From the NCBI GenBank assembly GCA_934533075.1, contig CAKTBJ010000014.1:1-61360 (forward strand): a stretch of DNA of 61,360 bases. The letters run 5' to 3'. This document shows positions 28,111 to 36,918 of this stretch, one piece after another (position 1 is the stretch's first letter; the number at the start of each line of letters is the position of its first letter). The notes under the pieces are model-generated. The model had not been told where the DNA came from and searched no databases. It saw nothing but the letters and a program-made list of their open reading frames with translations. The translations under genes and the position numbers were made by a program. The DNA comes from an uncultured Paracoccus sp. GTDB taxonomy: Bacteria > Pseudomonadota > Alphaproteobacteria > Rhodobacterales > Rhodobacteraceae.

Positions 28111-30627
28111 ATGATCCATTTTCCGAACCGTGGCCGTCCGGCCGTCGTCTCCTCGCATTCCCTGCTCCGCTCCCTGCGCCTGCCCGTCCTGGTGCTGGCG
28201 GCGACCTTGGCGGTCGCGGGATGCGAAAGCTCGGACGAGAAGGCGGAACGCTATTACCAGTCCGCGCTGACCCTGATGCAGGCGGGCGACGTGGACCGCG
28301 CGCTGATCGAGCTGCGCAACGTCTTCAAATACAACGGCTTCCATAAGGAGGCCCGCCAGCTTTACGCCGATGTGCAGCTGGACCGCGGCGAGGTGGGCGA
28401 GGCCTATTCGCAACTGCTGCGGCTGGTCGAGCAATATCCCGACACGCCGGAGGCGCGGATCACGCTGGCCGAGCTGGCGCTGGATCGCGCCGACTGGGAC
28501 GAGGTGGAGCGCCACGGCGGCGCCGCGATCCAGCTGGACCCCGACAATCCCCGCGTGCAGGCGCTGGCGGTGGCGCTGGACTATCGCAAGGCGCTGCTGG
28601 CGCGCGACGACAGCGGCCGCGCCTCGACCGCCGAGCGGGCCGAGGCGCTGCTGGCCAGCGAGCCGGACAGCAAGGTCGCGCGCCGCCTGATCATCGACGC
28701 CCGCCTGCGCGACAACCAGCACGAGGCCGCGCTGGAGGCCATCGACGAGGCGCTGGCGCTGGACGCCGACGATCTGGAACTGCACATGCTGCGCTTCCGG
28801 CTGCTGGCCACCACCGGCGACATCGACGCCGCCAGCGCCGAGCTGGAGGCCACCTATGCCGCCTTCCCCGACAATCCCGAGATCGGCGAGACGCTGATCC
28901 AGTGGTATTACACGCAGGGCGACGTGGACGGCGCGGAATCGCTGCTGCGGCGGCTGGCGGGCGAGGATACCGGCCCGACCGCCGGCCATGCCACTCTGGT
29001 GCGCTTTCTGGACCGCGCCCGCGGGCCGGCGGCCGCCACCGCCGAACTGGATCGCCTGATCGCCGCGAACGAGGGCCAGCCCCAGCAGGCGCTCTATCGC
29101 GCGCTGCGGGCCGGGTTCGACTTCACCGCCGGCCAGCGCGACGCCGCCATCGCCAGCATGCAGGGGCTGGTCGAGGGGGCCGAGGATTCCGACATCACCC
29201 GGCGGATCAAGCTGCTGCTGGCGCAGATGCTGCTGGAGACCGGCAACATCGTCGGCGCCCGCGAGCAGATCGAGACCGTGCTGGCCGCCGAGCCGGGCCA
29301 GGTCGAGGCGCTGAAGATGCGCGCCCGCCTGCTGATCGACGAGGACAAGCCCGACGCCGCGATCATCGACCTGCGCACCGCGCTGGACGGGGCGCCGCGC
29401 GATCCGCAGGTCATGGGCCTGATGGCCGATGCCCATCTGCGCGCCGGCAGCCGCGACCTCGCCGGCGAGCGGCTGGCGCTGGCGGTCGAGACCTCGAACT
29501 CCGCGCCCGAATACGCCCTGCCCTATGCGCGCTTCCTGCTTCAGGACGGCCGCGTCCAGACGGCGGAGGCGGTGCTGGTGGCGGCGCGCAATGCCAGCCC
29601 CGGCAATCTGGACGTTCTGCGCGAACTGGGACAGGTCTGGCTTCAGCAAGAGAAATGGCCCGCCTTGCAGGAATTGCTGGCCACGCTGCGCGGTGCCGGC
29701 TCTGCCCCCGCCAACACCGTGGCAAGCAATCTGGAAGCGGCGATGCTGATGCGCCAGGATCGCACCGACGAGGGCCTGGCGATCCTGGAGCAGCAGGCGG
29801 CCGGGGACGGCAGCGCCAGCGATCAGGCGCTTTCGGTGCTGGTGATGGCCCAGGTCGGCAACGGCCAGCTGGACGCCGCCCGCGCCGCCGTCGATGCCGC
29901 CCGCGCCGAGCGTCCCGACAGCATTGCCGTGCGGCTGCTGTCGGCGATGGTGGATGCGATGGCCGGGCGGCTCGATGCCTCCGAGGCCGAGCTGCGCGCC
30001 CTGATCGCGGACGAGCCGCAGATCGAGGCGCCGGTGCAGCGGCTGGTGTCGCTGCTGCTGGCGCAGGGGCGCCATGAGGAGGCGCTGGCGGCGCTGGACG
30101 CGGGCATCGCCGCGCAACCGGCCTCGGCGGCGCTGCGGCTGACGCGCGCCGGCCTCTACCAGTCCGATGGCCGGATCGACGAGGCGCTGGCCCTCTATGA
30201 CGCGCTGTATGCCGAGAACAGCGGCAACCTGATCGTCGCCAACAACCTCGCCAGCCTGCTGGCCGATTACCACGACGACCCCGCCGCGCTGGAGCGCGCC
30301 TATACCATCGCCCGCCGCCTTCAGGGGATGGACGTGCCGGCCTTTCAGGACACCTATGGCTGGATCGAATACCGGCGCGGCAATTACGATCTGGCCCTGC
30401 CCGCGCTGGAAGCCGCCGCCGCCGGTCTGCCCGACGAGCCGTCGGTCCTGATCCATCTGGGCCTGACCCATGCCGCGCTGGGACAGGGCGACAAGGCTCG
30501 CCCGCATCTGGAGCGCGGGCTGGAACTGGCCGCCGGCCGGGACGTGCCGCAGGCCGATGACGCGCAAGCCGCCCTCGCCGCGCTGGACGCGCCCGCGGCG
30601 GCGCCCGAGACAGCGCCCCGGCCGTGA
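28111..30627 (+). CDS. Large TPR lipoprotein, PEP-CTERM-system PrsT type
   Basis: The protein has 838 residues. A signal peptide ends in the lipobox LAVAGC, with Cys38 as the likely lipidated residue. The rest is a long array of tetratricopeptide-like repeats, for example EKAERYYQSALTLMQAGD, VDRALIELRNVFKYNGF and DEALALYDALYAENSGN. Length, lipobox and repeats match the TPR lipoprotein of exosortase/EPS loci (PrsT). It is probably anchored in the periplasm or outer membrane and may guide EPS or CTERM-protein export; the molecular role is not known. It lies 95 bp behind the priming transferase. Confidence 0.87.
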   Translation: MIHFPNRGRPAVVSSHSLLRSLRLPVLVLAATLAVAGCESSDEKAERYYQSALTLMQAGDVDRALIELRNVFKYNGFHKEARQLYADVQLDRGEVGEAYSQLLRLVEQYPDTPEARITLAELALDRADWDEVERHGGAAIQLDPDNPRVQALAVALDYRKALLARDDSGRASTAERAEALLASEPDSKVARRLIIDARLRDNQHEAALEAIDEALALDADDLELHMLRFRLLATTGDIDAASAELEATYAAFPDNPEIGETLIQWYYTQGDVDGAESLLRRLAGEDTGPTAGHATLVRFLDRARGPAAATAELDRLIAANEGQPQQALYRALRAGFDFTAGQRDAAIASMQGLVEGAEDSDITRRIKLLLAQMLLETGNIVGAREQIETVLAAEPGQVEALKMRARLLIDEDKPDAAIIDLRTALDGAPRDPQVMGLMADAHLRAGSRDLAGERLALAVETSNSAPEYALPYARFLLQDGRVQTAEAVLVAARNASPGNLDVLRELGQVWLQQEKWPALQELLATLRGAGSAPANTVASNLEAAMLMRQDRTDEGLAILEQQAAGDGSASDQALSVLVMAQVGNGQLDAARAAVDAARAERPDSIAVRLLSAMVDAMAGRLDASEAELRALIADEPQIEAPVQRLVSLLLAQGRHEEALAALDAGIAAQPASAALRLTRAGLYQSDGRIDEALALYDALYAENSGNLIVANNLASLLADYHDDPAALERAYTIARRLQGMDVPAFQDTYGWIEYRRGNYDLALPALEAAAAGLPDEPSVLIHLGLTHAALGQGDKARPHLERGLELAAGRDVPQADDAQAALAALDAPAAAPETAPRP

Positions 30628-30656
30628 CCGCGTTCACGCCGGCGCGCGGCGGACCG

Positions 30657-30968
30657 TCACGGAGGTCCGCGACCGGGATCGGATGCGGTGACGCGCGCCT
30701 GGGCCGCCACCTTCGCATCGGCGCATCCGGCTCCCCGCCCCGCCCGATGGCAGGCGGGGGACGGAGGGTCCTCCACCCCGGCGGCCGGCCGTGCAGGATC
30801 GCTGCGGCGGCGGCGATACTGGACGAACAGGCCGATGCCCAGCGCGAAGACCGTGCCGCAGCCGGCCACGATCACCAGCAGCGTCACCCAGCCCGCCCCG
30901 AGGAAAAACGCCACCCCGGCGATCACATAGGCGGGGATCGCCGCCAGAAGCAGGATGGCAAGGCCCAT
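30657..30968 (-). CDS. Small two-segment membrane protein, 103 aa
   Basis: The protein starts MGLAILLLAAIPAYVIAG after an AGGGGAAG purine run. Two hydrophobic segments (about residues 2-22 and 26-50) are followed by RRRR and a Pro/Ala-rich tail. I do not recognise a family. It converges with the TPR gene and is divergent from the GT4 gene. The tail composition resembles random G+C-rich coding, so the C-terminal end is less certain than the membrane part. Confidence 0.5.
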   Translation of the reverse strand: MGLAILLLAAIPAYVIAGVAFFLGAGWVTLLVIVAGCGTVFALGIGLFVQYRRRRSDPARPAAGVEDPPSPACHRAGRGAGCADAKVAAQARVTASDPGRGPP

Positions 30969-31185
30969 TATCTGTCGCTTCCCCTGACGATGGCCGACAC
31001 GACCGGGACGAGGCGCCCGAACCGCCGTCCCCTGTCCCGGCTGGCATCCCCCCACACACCATCAAGGTTGAGAGGATCAAGATCAACTCTCCTATAACGC
31101 GATCATCCGGCCACCCGTTCCGCAATCCCCCCGGCTGAGCCGCCCGGCCCCTCACGCCCCCCCTCTGTTCAGGTCAGGATCACCC

Positions 31186-32397
31186 ATGCCTTCCACCTCC
31201 CCGCGCCGCGTCCTGATCGTGGTCGAGAACCTGCCGGTGCCGCTGGACCGCCGCGTCTGGCTGGAGGCCACGACGCTGGCGCAGGCGGGCTATCGGGTCT
31301 CGGTGATCTGCCCGGCGATGAAGGGCTGGACCGAGCCTTACGAGGAAATCGACGGCATCCGCATCTGGCGCTATCCGATGCCGGCCGAGGGCCATGCCGG
31401 CGCCGTCGGCTATGCGCGCGAATACGGCTCGGCCCTGTGGCACTGGTTCCGGCTGGCGCGGGTGGTGCGGCGCGAGGCCGGCTTCGATGTCATCCACGGC
31501 TGCAACCCGCCGGATCTGGTCTGGCTGCTGGCGCTGCGCTACCGGCTGGCCGGGGTGCGCTATCTGTTCGACCATCACGATGTCTGCCCGGAACTGTTCG
31601 AGGCCAAGTTCGGCAAGCGCGGTGCCCTCTGGCATGTGATGCGGCTGTGGGAACGGCTGAACTTTGCCTGCGCCTCGGTCTCCATCGCCACCAATGACAG
31701 CTTCCGCGCCATCGCCCTGCGCCGCGGCGGCATGGCGCCCGAGGACGTGTTCACCGTCCGCTCGGCCCCGCAGATCGACCGCTTCCGTCCCGGTCCCGGC
31801 AATCTCGCCCTGCGCAAGGGGGCGGGCACGGTGCTGGGCTATGTCGGGGTGATCGGCCAGCAGGAGGGCATGGACCTGCTGGTGGCGGCGGTGGACCACC
31901 TGGTGCGCGGCATGGGCCGGGACGACCTGCATGTGCTGGTCATCGGCTTCGGCCCGGAGCTGGAGAACGTCAGGGCCGATGTCGCCGCGCGCGGGCTGGA
32001 GGGCTTCTTTACCTTCACCGGCCCGCTTTATGGCGACGACCTGACCGCCGCGCTGAATGCCGTGGACATCGGCGTGGCGCCCGATCCGAAGAACGCGATG
32101 AACGACATTTCCACCATGAACAAGATCATGGAATACATGGCGCTGGCCAAGCCGGCGGTGCAGTTCGACCTGACCGAGGGCCGGGTCTCGGCCGGCGATG
32201 CCGCGCTTTACGCCCGCCCCGGCGATCCGCGGGATTTCGCCGCGAAGGTTGCGGCGCTGATGGACGACCCCGCCCTGCGCGAGGAGATGGGCCGCGAGGG
32301 CCGGCAAAGGGTCCTGGACGCCCTGTCATGGGAGCATTCGGTGCCGAAGCTGCTGGCCGCCTATGACCGCATCTTCGCCAGGATGGGCCGGGGCTAG
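31186..32397 (+). CDS. Family 4 glycosyltransferase
   Basis: The protein has 403 residues with a GT-B fold. The N-terminal acceptor half has LIVVENLPVPLDRRVWLEA and DVIHGCNPPDLVWLLA; the C-terminal donor half has VLGYVGVIGQQEGMDLL, FTFTGPLYGDDLTAAL and the catalytic-region motif MNKIMEYMALAKPAVQFD. It likely adds a sugar to the EPS repeat unit in the cytoplasm. Its TAG stop shares the bases CTAG with the stop of the convergent rhomboid gene. Confidence 0.9.
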   Translation: MPSTSPRRVLIVVENLPVPLDRRVWLEATTLAQAGYRVSVICPAMKGWTEPYEEIDGIRIWRYPMPAEGHAGAVGYAREYGSALWHWFRLARVVRREAGFDVIHGCNPPDLVWLLALRYRLAGVRYLFDHHDVCPELFEAKFGKRGALWHVMRLWERLNFACASVSIATNDSFRAIALRRGGMAPEDVFTVRSAPQIDRFRPGPGNLALRKGAGTVLGYVGVIGQQEGMDLLVAAVDHLVRGMGRDDLHVLVIGFGPELENVRADVAARGLEGFFTFTGPLYGDDLTAALNAVDIGVAPDPKNAMNDISTMNKIMEYMALAKPAVQFDLTEGRVSAGDAALYARPGDPRDFAAKVAALMDDPALREEMGREGRQRVLDALSWEHSVPKLLAAYDRIFARMGRG

Positions 32398-33044
32398 GCC
32401 CGCCGCCACGACGCGGCCAGCACGGCCCCGGCCAGAAAGCCGCCCAGATGCGCCTGCCAGGCCAGCCGCCCGGCCTCGGCCCACCATTGCAGCAGGTTCA
32501 GCGCGGCGAGGATCAGGCAGATCGCCGCCGCCCGCCCCAGCCAGGGCCGGCCGCGCCCGCGCTGCTCGCGCGCCTCGGCGACCACCCAGGCCCCGGCCAG
32601 CCCGAAGACCGCGCCCGAGGCCCCGACCATCGGCGCCACCTGCCGCGACAGCAGCCCGAACATCGCCGCCCCGGCCAGCGCCGCCACCGCATAGACCAGC
32701 ACGATCCGCCCCATCGCCAGCCTTGGCCGCAGCAGCCGCGCCAGCCAGGCCAGCGCCAGCAGATTGCCGGCCAGATGCAGCGGCCCGGCATGGAGAAAGC
32801 CGTAGCTGGCGAACATCGTCCAGGGCTGCGCGGCGAAGTTGGGCCGCCAGCCATGCAGCAGCCCGGCCCAGAAGCCGCCATAGGCATAGGCCAGCGGCCG
32901 CCAGCGCACCGACCCCCACAGCCCCAGATCGGCGCCGGTCAGAACCGCCTCCGGCAGGGCCAGCATCGCGGCCAGCAACAGCCCCGCGGCAAGGCCGGAC
33001 GGGGGGAAGGATGGGCCGGAACGGGGTGCGCGGCTGGATCGCAT
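32394..33044 (-). CDS. Rhomboid-family intramembrane serine protease
   Basis: The protein has 216 residues and about six TM helices. Catalytic residues are visible: the nucleophile Ser143 in GASGAVFG and His199 in WQAHLGGFLAG; the HxxxN-type motif is GPLHLAGN (His90, Asn94). It cuts substrates within or near a membrane helix. It lies between a glycosyltransferase and a CTERM-tailed secreted protein and is divergent from the latter. Rhomboids of similar size can act as sorting proteases for GlyGly-CTERM proteins (rhombosortases), but this link is inference. Confidence 0.9.
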   Translation of the reverse strand: MRSSRAPRSGPSFPPSGLAAGLLLAAMLALPEAVLTGADLGLWGSVRWRPLAYAYGGFWAGLLHGWRPNFAAQPWTMFASYGFLHAGPLHLAGNLLALAWLARLLRPRLAMGRIVLVYAVAALAGAAMFGLLSRQVAPMVGASGAVFGLAGAWVVAEAREQRGRGRPWLGRAAAICLILAALNLLQWWAEAGRLAWQAHLGGFLAGAVLAASWRRA

Positions 33045-33360
33045 AAGCCTGCATCCGGCATCGGCGGCGGCAGATCAAGGCCCGTCTCGCGTCACGGGCC
33101 GAACCGGCCCCGCAATGCCGATACGGGCCGCCCGCAATTCGCGCAACCGGGTGATTCTCCCGGCCCGGCAACGATCCGGAATTTCGGCCCACCCGGCTGC
33201 GCAACTTGTGCGCGCATTCCCTTGCGACACTTTGCCGGAAGCACGCCCTAAGGTTGTATCTTGCGGAAATTGCAGCTTTTTCCTTTGTATTGCGCGGAAT
33301 TTCGCTAATCTGGCCGGGCTAGATCATTTTCTAATCCGACAAGTCAGGGGGACCAGAATC
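33045..33360. promoter_or_regulatory. Divergent spacer between rhomboid and VPLPA-CTERM genes
   Basis: The spacer is 316 bp. The half next to the CTERM gene (about 33245-33335) is A+T-rich and pyrimidine-tract rich, consistent with a promoter. I looked for the sigma-54 pattern GG-N10-GC known for PEP-CTERM regulons and did not find one. An AGGGGGA ribosome-binding site lies just before the ATG at 33361. Confidence 0.45.
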
Positions 33361-34089
33361 ATGACCATCATTCCACGCAGCGCGGCGGTAGCGGCCACGG
33401 CAGCGGCGGCGCTGTTCGCGCTGTCGTTCTCGGCGGAAGCCTTCCCGGTGACCCAGCAGGGCAGCAACGCGCATAACGGCTACGGCGCCGCCACCGTGAA
33501 ACTGACCGGCGTCAGCGGCAACGTAAGCGCGGGGGCCTTTGCCCTGAATGCGGACGAGCTTGGCGGCAACTTCGCCGCGTGGTGCCTCGACATCGCGAAC
33601 ACCCTTGGCCTGCCCTCGGATTACGAGTTCACCACCAGCCCGTTCGCCGGCAACCCGCTCAGCGCGTCGGTGATCTCCAACCTTCAGGCGCTGGTGAATA
33701 CCGCCTATTCGGCCGTGCTGGCGAACCTGAACAACAGCGCCTATTCGGCCGGCTTCCAGCTTGCGCTGTGGGAAATCATCACCGAGACCAAGAAGACCTA
33801 TGACGTGACCAAGGGCAACTTCGTGGTCAGCACCGTCAGCGGCCATACCGGCGCCGGCAACGCGGCGCGGACCAAGGCTAACGAGTTCCTGAACGGTCTC
33901 GGCGGTCCGGTCACGGGCAACTACACCCTGACCTATCTGCAATCCACGGACGGCAAGCAGAGCTTGGTCAACATCGCCCCGACCCCGCCGGTTTCGGAAG
34001 TGCCGGTGCCTGCGGCGGGTCTGCTGCTGATGGGTGCGCTGGGTGGTCTGGGCGTGATGGCCCGCCGCCGCAAGTCCGCGGACGCCTGA
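33361..34089 (+). CDS. Secreted protein with VPLPA-CTERM-type sorting tail
   Basis: The protein has 242 residues. A signal peptide (about residues 1-27) is followed by a polar, Asn/Ser/Gly-rich body with NNSAYSAGFQLALWEI. The C terminus has the three-part CTERM signal: VPVPAAG, a hydrophobic segment rich in Gly/Ala/Leu (LLLMGALGGLGVMA) and RRRK. Such tails are cut by an exosortase (XrtD class for VPLPA) or a comparable protease before surface delivery. No exosortase is in this window. The body has no enzyme motif; it resembles matrix or surface proteins. Confidence 0.88.
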   Translation: MTIIPRSAAVAATAAAALFALSFSAEAFPVTQQGSNAHNGYGAATVKLTGVSGNVSAGAFALNADELGGNFAAWCLDIANTLGLPSDYEFTTSPFAGNPLSASVISNLQALVNTAYSAVLANLNNSAYSAGFQLALWEIITETKKTYDVTKGNFVVSTVSGHTGAGNAARTKANEFLNGLGGPVTGNYTLTYLQSTDGKQSLVNIAPTPPVSEVPVPAAGLLLMGALGGLGVMARRRKSADA

Positions 34090-34107
34090 GCGATCAGGCA
34101 AGACGAT

Positions 34108-34136
34108 CCGCCGGGATGTGCCAGGCACCCCGGCGG
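34108..34136 (+). terminator. Long GC hairpin after the CTERM gene
   Basis: An 8-bp stem (CCGCCGGG with CCCGGCGG) encloses a second stem (GTGC/GCAC), 18 bases after the stop. There is no T tract; it may stabilise the mRNA end. Confidence 0.5.
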
Positions 34137-34210
34137 AAGACCTCCGGCCCGGAGCCTCCATTCACAGGCCCCCGCTGCCAATGGGATCGTTCCCGGTCGT
34201 GTCGAACAGA

Positions 34211-34246
34211 AAAGCGCCGGCAGCCTCACCGCTGCCGGCGTCTTTC
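34211..34246. terminator. Bidirectional terminator between CTERM gene and sugar dehydrogenase
   Basis: A perfect 10-bp stem (34215-34224 with 34231-34240) and a six-base loop are followed by TCTTT on the plus strand and TTTTCTGTT on the minus strand, so it can serve both convergent genes. I see no gene in the 284-bp gap around it. Confidence 0.8.
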
Positions 34247-34373
34247 ATCTGCGCCGCCCGGTCCCTCGCCGCATCGGCACGCGGCTGGGCGCCCGGCCTC
34301 GCGTCCTGGGGGGCACGCACCTGCACCCGGCCCCGCCTGTGGCCTGCCCCCGGCGCGGCGGAAGCGGCGCCCC

Positions 34374-35567
34374 TTAGCCGCCCGGCGTCAGGCGGATCAG
34401 CGCCCCGTCCTCGGCATCGGTCAGGATCATCACGGCCCCGTCCCGCGCCACCGCCACGTCGCGGATGCGCGCGAAACCCTCCAGATAGCGCGCCTCGCCG
34501 GTCACGCGCCCGCCATCCAGTTCCAGCCGCACCAGCGCCTGCCCCGCCAGCCCGCCGATCAGCGCGCTGCCCTGCCAGCCGGGGAACAGCGCCCCGTCAT
34601 AGAAGGCCAGCCCGCTGGGCGCGATCACCGGGTCCCAGTAATAGACCGGCTGCTCCATCCCCTCGGCCTGCGTCAGCCCCTCGCCGATGGTGCCGCCCCG
34701 GTATTCGACGCCGTAGGAGATCACCGGCCAGCCATAGTTGCGGCCGGCCTCCGGGCGGTTCAGCTCGTCGCCGCCGCGCGGGCCGTGCTCGACCGTCCAC
34801 AGCGCGCCATCCGGCCCGATGGCTGCCGACTGCACGTTGCGATGGCCCCATGACCAGATTTCCGGCAAGCCGCCGGGAATGGCGGGATTGCCGGCGGCCG
34901 GCCCGCCCTCGGGGTCCAGCCGCAGCACCTTGCCCAGATGCGTGCCGACATCCTGCGACAACTCCCGCGCGCCGGTGACCGAGCGTTCGCCCGTGGTCAC
35001 GAACAGCGCCCCGTCCGGCGCAAAGGCCAGCCGCGAGCCGAAATGCAGCCCCGAGGCCCAGCCCGGTTGCTGCTGGAAGATCACCTTCACGTCGCGCATC
35101 TCGCGCCCGTCCTCGGACAGGGTGCCGGTGGCGACGGCGGTGCCGTTCAGCCCCTCGGCGCGGGGTTCGGCATAGCTCCACCACACCCGGCGCGTCCGGG
35201 CGAAATCGTCTCGGATGGCCACGTCCAGCAACCCGCCCTGCCCGCCGGAAAACACCTCCGGCAGGCCCGCAACCGGGTCCGAGACGCCGCCATCCATGCC
35301 GACGATGCGCAGCCGGCCGGGCTTTTCCGTCACCAGCCAGCGGCCATCCGGCAGTTCCGCCATACCCCAGGGGTTCACGAGGCCCGAGGCGATGACCTGC
35401 TGCGCCAGCGCGACGCCATCGGCGATCGCCGGGGCGCGGGTCTGGCCCTCGAAGGCGGGGCCGTAGGTGGTATTCGGCGCGGCGGCGTTGAAATCCTGCG
35501 CGCAGGCCGGCAGGGCCAGCAGCGCGGCCGAGACGCCGATCAGGGCGGAAAAACGAGGACGGGGCAT
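34374..35567 (-). CDS. Soluble PQQ-type sugar (aldose) dehydrogenase, periplasmic
   Basis: The protein has 397 residues. The signal peptide (ALIGVSAALLALPACA, ending before QDFN) directs export. The beta-propeller blades carry GLVNPWGMAELPDGRWLVTE, VTTGERS, EIWSWGHRNVQSAAI, WTVEHGPRGGDELN and DPVIAPSGLAFYDG, which are the PQQ/calcium-binding landmarks of the glucose/sorbosone dehydrogenase family (Asd/YliI type). It would oxidise aldoses in the periplasm. The start at 35567 fits the signal peptide and a CAGGAT site. Confidence 0.9.
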   Translation of the reverse strand: MPRPRFSALIGVSAALLALPACAQDFNAAAPNTTYGPAFEGQTRAPAIADGVALAQQVIASGLVNPWGMAELPDGRWLVTEKPGRLRIVGMDGGVSDPVAGLPEVFSGGQGGLLDVAIRDDFARTRRVWWSYAEPRAEGLNGTAVATGTLSEDGREMRDVKVIFQQQPGWASGLHFGSRLAFAPDGALFVTTGERSVTGARELSQDVGTHLGKVLRLDPEGGPAAGNPAIPGGLPEIWSWGHRNVQSAAIGPDGALWTVEHGPRGGDELNRPEAGRNYGWPVISYGVEYRGGTIGEGLTQAEGMEQPVYYWDPVIAPSGLAFYDGALFPGWQGSALIGGLAGQALVRLELDGGRVTGEARYLEGFARIRDVAVARDGAVMILTDAEDGALIRLTPGG

Positions 35568-35726
35568 GGCACGATCCTGTCTTGCAAGGGTTTTCGGAGG
35601 CGCCCCCAGTCTGCAAGACCGGGCGGGGTCGGGCCAGTGACAAAGCCGTGTGGGCGGCAAACGGCTGATCGGCACCGGAATCCCCGCGCCCCGCTCCGCA
35701 CGGCGCCGCAGCCACCCGCGACGGGT

Positions 35727-36023
35727 TCAGGGGGTGACGAACAGCTCTGCCCAATCCGGGTGCCGCCGCAACTGCGCCAGAACGAAGGGACAGAGGGGCA
35801 GGATGCGGAACCCCTCGCGCCGGGCATCCTCGACCATGCGCAGGACCAGCGCCCGCCCGACGCCCTGCCCGGCCATGCTGTCGGGCACGCCGGTATGATC
35901 GGCGCTGACCTGTCCCGGCCCGCGGCGGGTAAAGGTCATCTCGGCCTCGCCCGCCACGCCGGGGATGCGGGCGACATAGCGGCCCCGGCGGGCGTCGGCG
36001 TCTTCGCGGATGATCTCGACCAT
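35727..36023 (-). CDS. Short GNAT-like acetyltransferase (Acetyltransf_CG type)
   Basis: The protein has 98 residues, the size of the minimal GNAT-like domain family. The acetyl-CoA loop is reduced to SMAGQGVGRALVLRMVEDA, followed by GFRILPLCPFVLAQL and RHPDWAELF. The substrate is unknown. It starts one base after the stop of the DoxX gene, so the two form one transcript. Confidence 0.85.
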   Translation of the reverse strand: MVEIIREDADARRGRYVARIPGVAGEAEMTFTRRGPGQVSADHTGVPDSMAGQGVGRALVLRMVEDARREGFRILPLCPFVLAQLRRHPDWAELFVTP

Positions 36024-36024
36024 C

Positions 36025-36603
36025 TCAGAATTCCTTGCCGCGCAGGCGGTCCAGCGACAGCCGACCGCCGCCGAAGGCCGCAAAGAACAAGGCCGCGACG
36101 GTCCACAGGGCCGACAGGAAATTCGCCTTCGACTGCACCTGATGCAGGAAGCGCGCCCCGCCATCGCCGCCCAGATTGACCAGCGCATTGCCGGCGTCGG
36201 CGGTGAACAGGGCGGCGTGCTCCGGGAAGGCGGCGATGCCCTCCGGCGTCAGCAGCGCGGCGCCATAGGGATGGGTAATGTGGAACCACAGCGTCACCGC
36301 CAGCATCAGCCCGCAAGCCAGCGCCACCGGCCGCGTGAACAGGCCCAGCACCAGCAGGATGCCGCCGCCGAATTGCAGCACCGCCAGAGCCGGCGACCAG
36401 AGCATCCCCGGCCAGAGGCCCAGGCCCTCGGTAAAGCCGGCCATCGCGAAGGGTGCCTGGATCTTCGGCCAGCCCTCGACCACCAGCAGCGCGCCGGTCA
36501 GCACGCGCAGCACCAGCCAGGCCAATGGCTCGGCAACATAGTGATAAACTGGTCGGAATACCGGCAGGATCAGGCGGGTTTCATGGTCGTGAGGGGCGGG
36601 CAT
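36025..36603 (-). CDS. DoxX family membrane protein
   Basis: The protein has 192 residues with four or five TM helices. LVLRVLTGALLVVEGWPKI, VLQFGGGILLVLGLFTRPVA and MLAVTLWFHITHPYG are typical DoxX segments. DoxX proteins are quinone-linked or accessory membrane subunits of varied role. Start 36603 is where homologous sequence begins; upstream frame is low complexity. It is coupled to the short GNAT gene. Confidence 0.87.
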   Translation of the reverse strand: MPAPHDHETRLILPVFRPVYHYVAEPLAWLVLRVLTGALLVVEGWPKIQAPFAMAGFTEGLGLWPGMLWSPALAVLQFGGGILLVLGLFTRPVALACGLMLAVTLWFHITHPYGAALLTPEGIAAFPEHAALFTADAGNALVNLGGDGGARFLHQVQSKANFLSALWTVAALFFAAFGGGRLSLDRLRGKEF

Positions 36604-36918
36604 AGCAGTCTCCTCGGGCACGGCGGGGCAGAGGGTCAACCCCAAGCAAGGCCGAAAGTTCGCCCCGGCGCCAGAGATTCGGCCCGCCGGGGCTGCGGCG
36701 AAAGCGCACGCATCTCCGCCCCTGCGGGCCGCCGCGCGGCGCTGCGCCCCGTGGCGCCGATCCGTCCGGCGGCAAGCGTGATCGACGCCCGCGCCCCGGA
36801 AAACCCGAAGGACATCAGCCGATTGCCGCACGATACCCGAGGCGAATGCCCACACCGCACCGGCTTCCGCCTTCCAACCGGCAGCGTTCTCCCCCGCTAG
36901 CGGAGGAAAGGCCAAGGT
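36604..36918. other. Noncoding gap upstream of the DoxX gene
   Basis: The gap is 315 bp and lies between two minus-strand genes. I found no credible ORF. An imperfect inverted repeat CCGCTAGCGG near 36893 lies close to the stop of the GNAT gene and might end its transcript. The DoxX promoter must be in here, but I cannot assign it. Confidence 0.4.

Noticed and set aside
28081..30567. Open frame of 828 codons on the minus strand opposite the TPR gene
   Set aside because: Low-complexity Gln/Arg/Gly composition; the plus-strand frame has a lipobox and TPR repeats.
33226..33360. Sigma-54 promoter of the PrsK/PrsR type upstream of the CTERM gene
   Set aside because: I looked for GG-N10-GC with TGGCAC/TTGC context and found no match.
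36581..36900. Short frames in the DoxX-GNAT gap
   Set aside because: Arg/Ala/Gly-rich shadows with no ribosome-binding site or recognisable fold.
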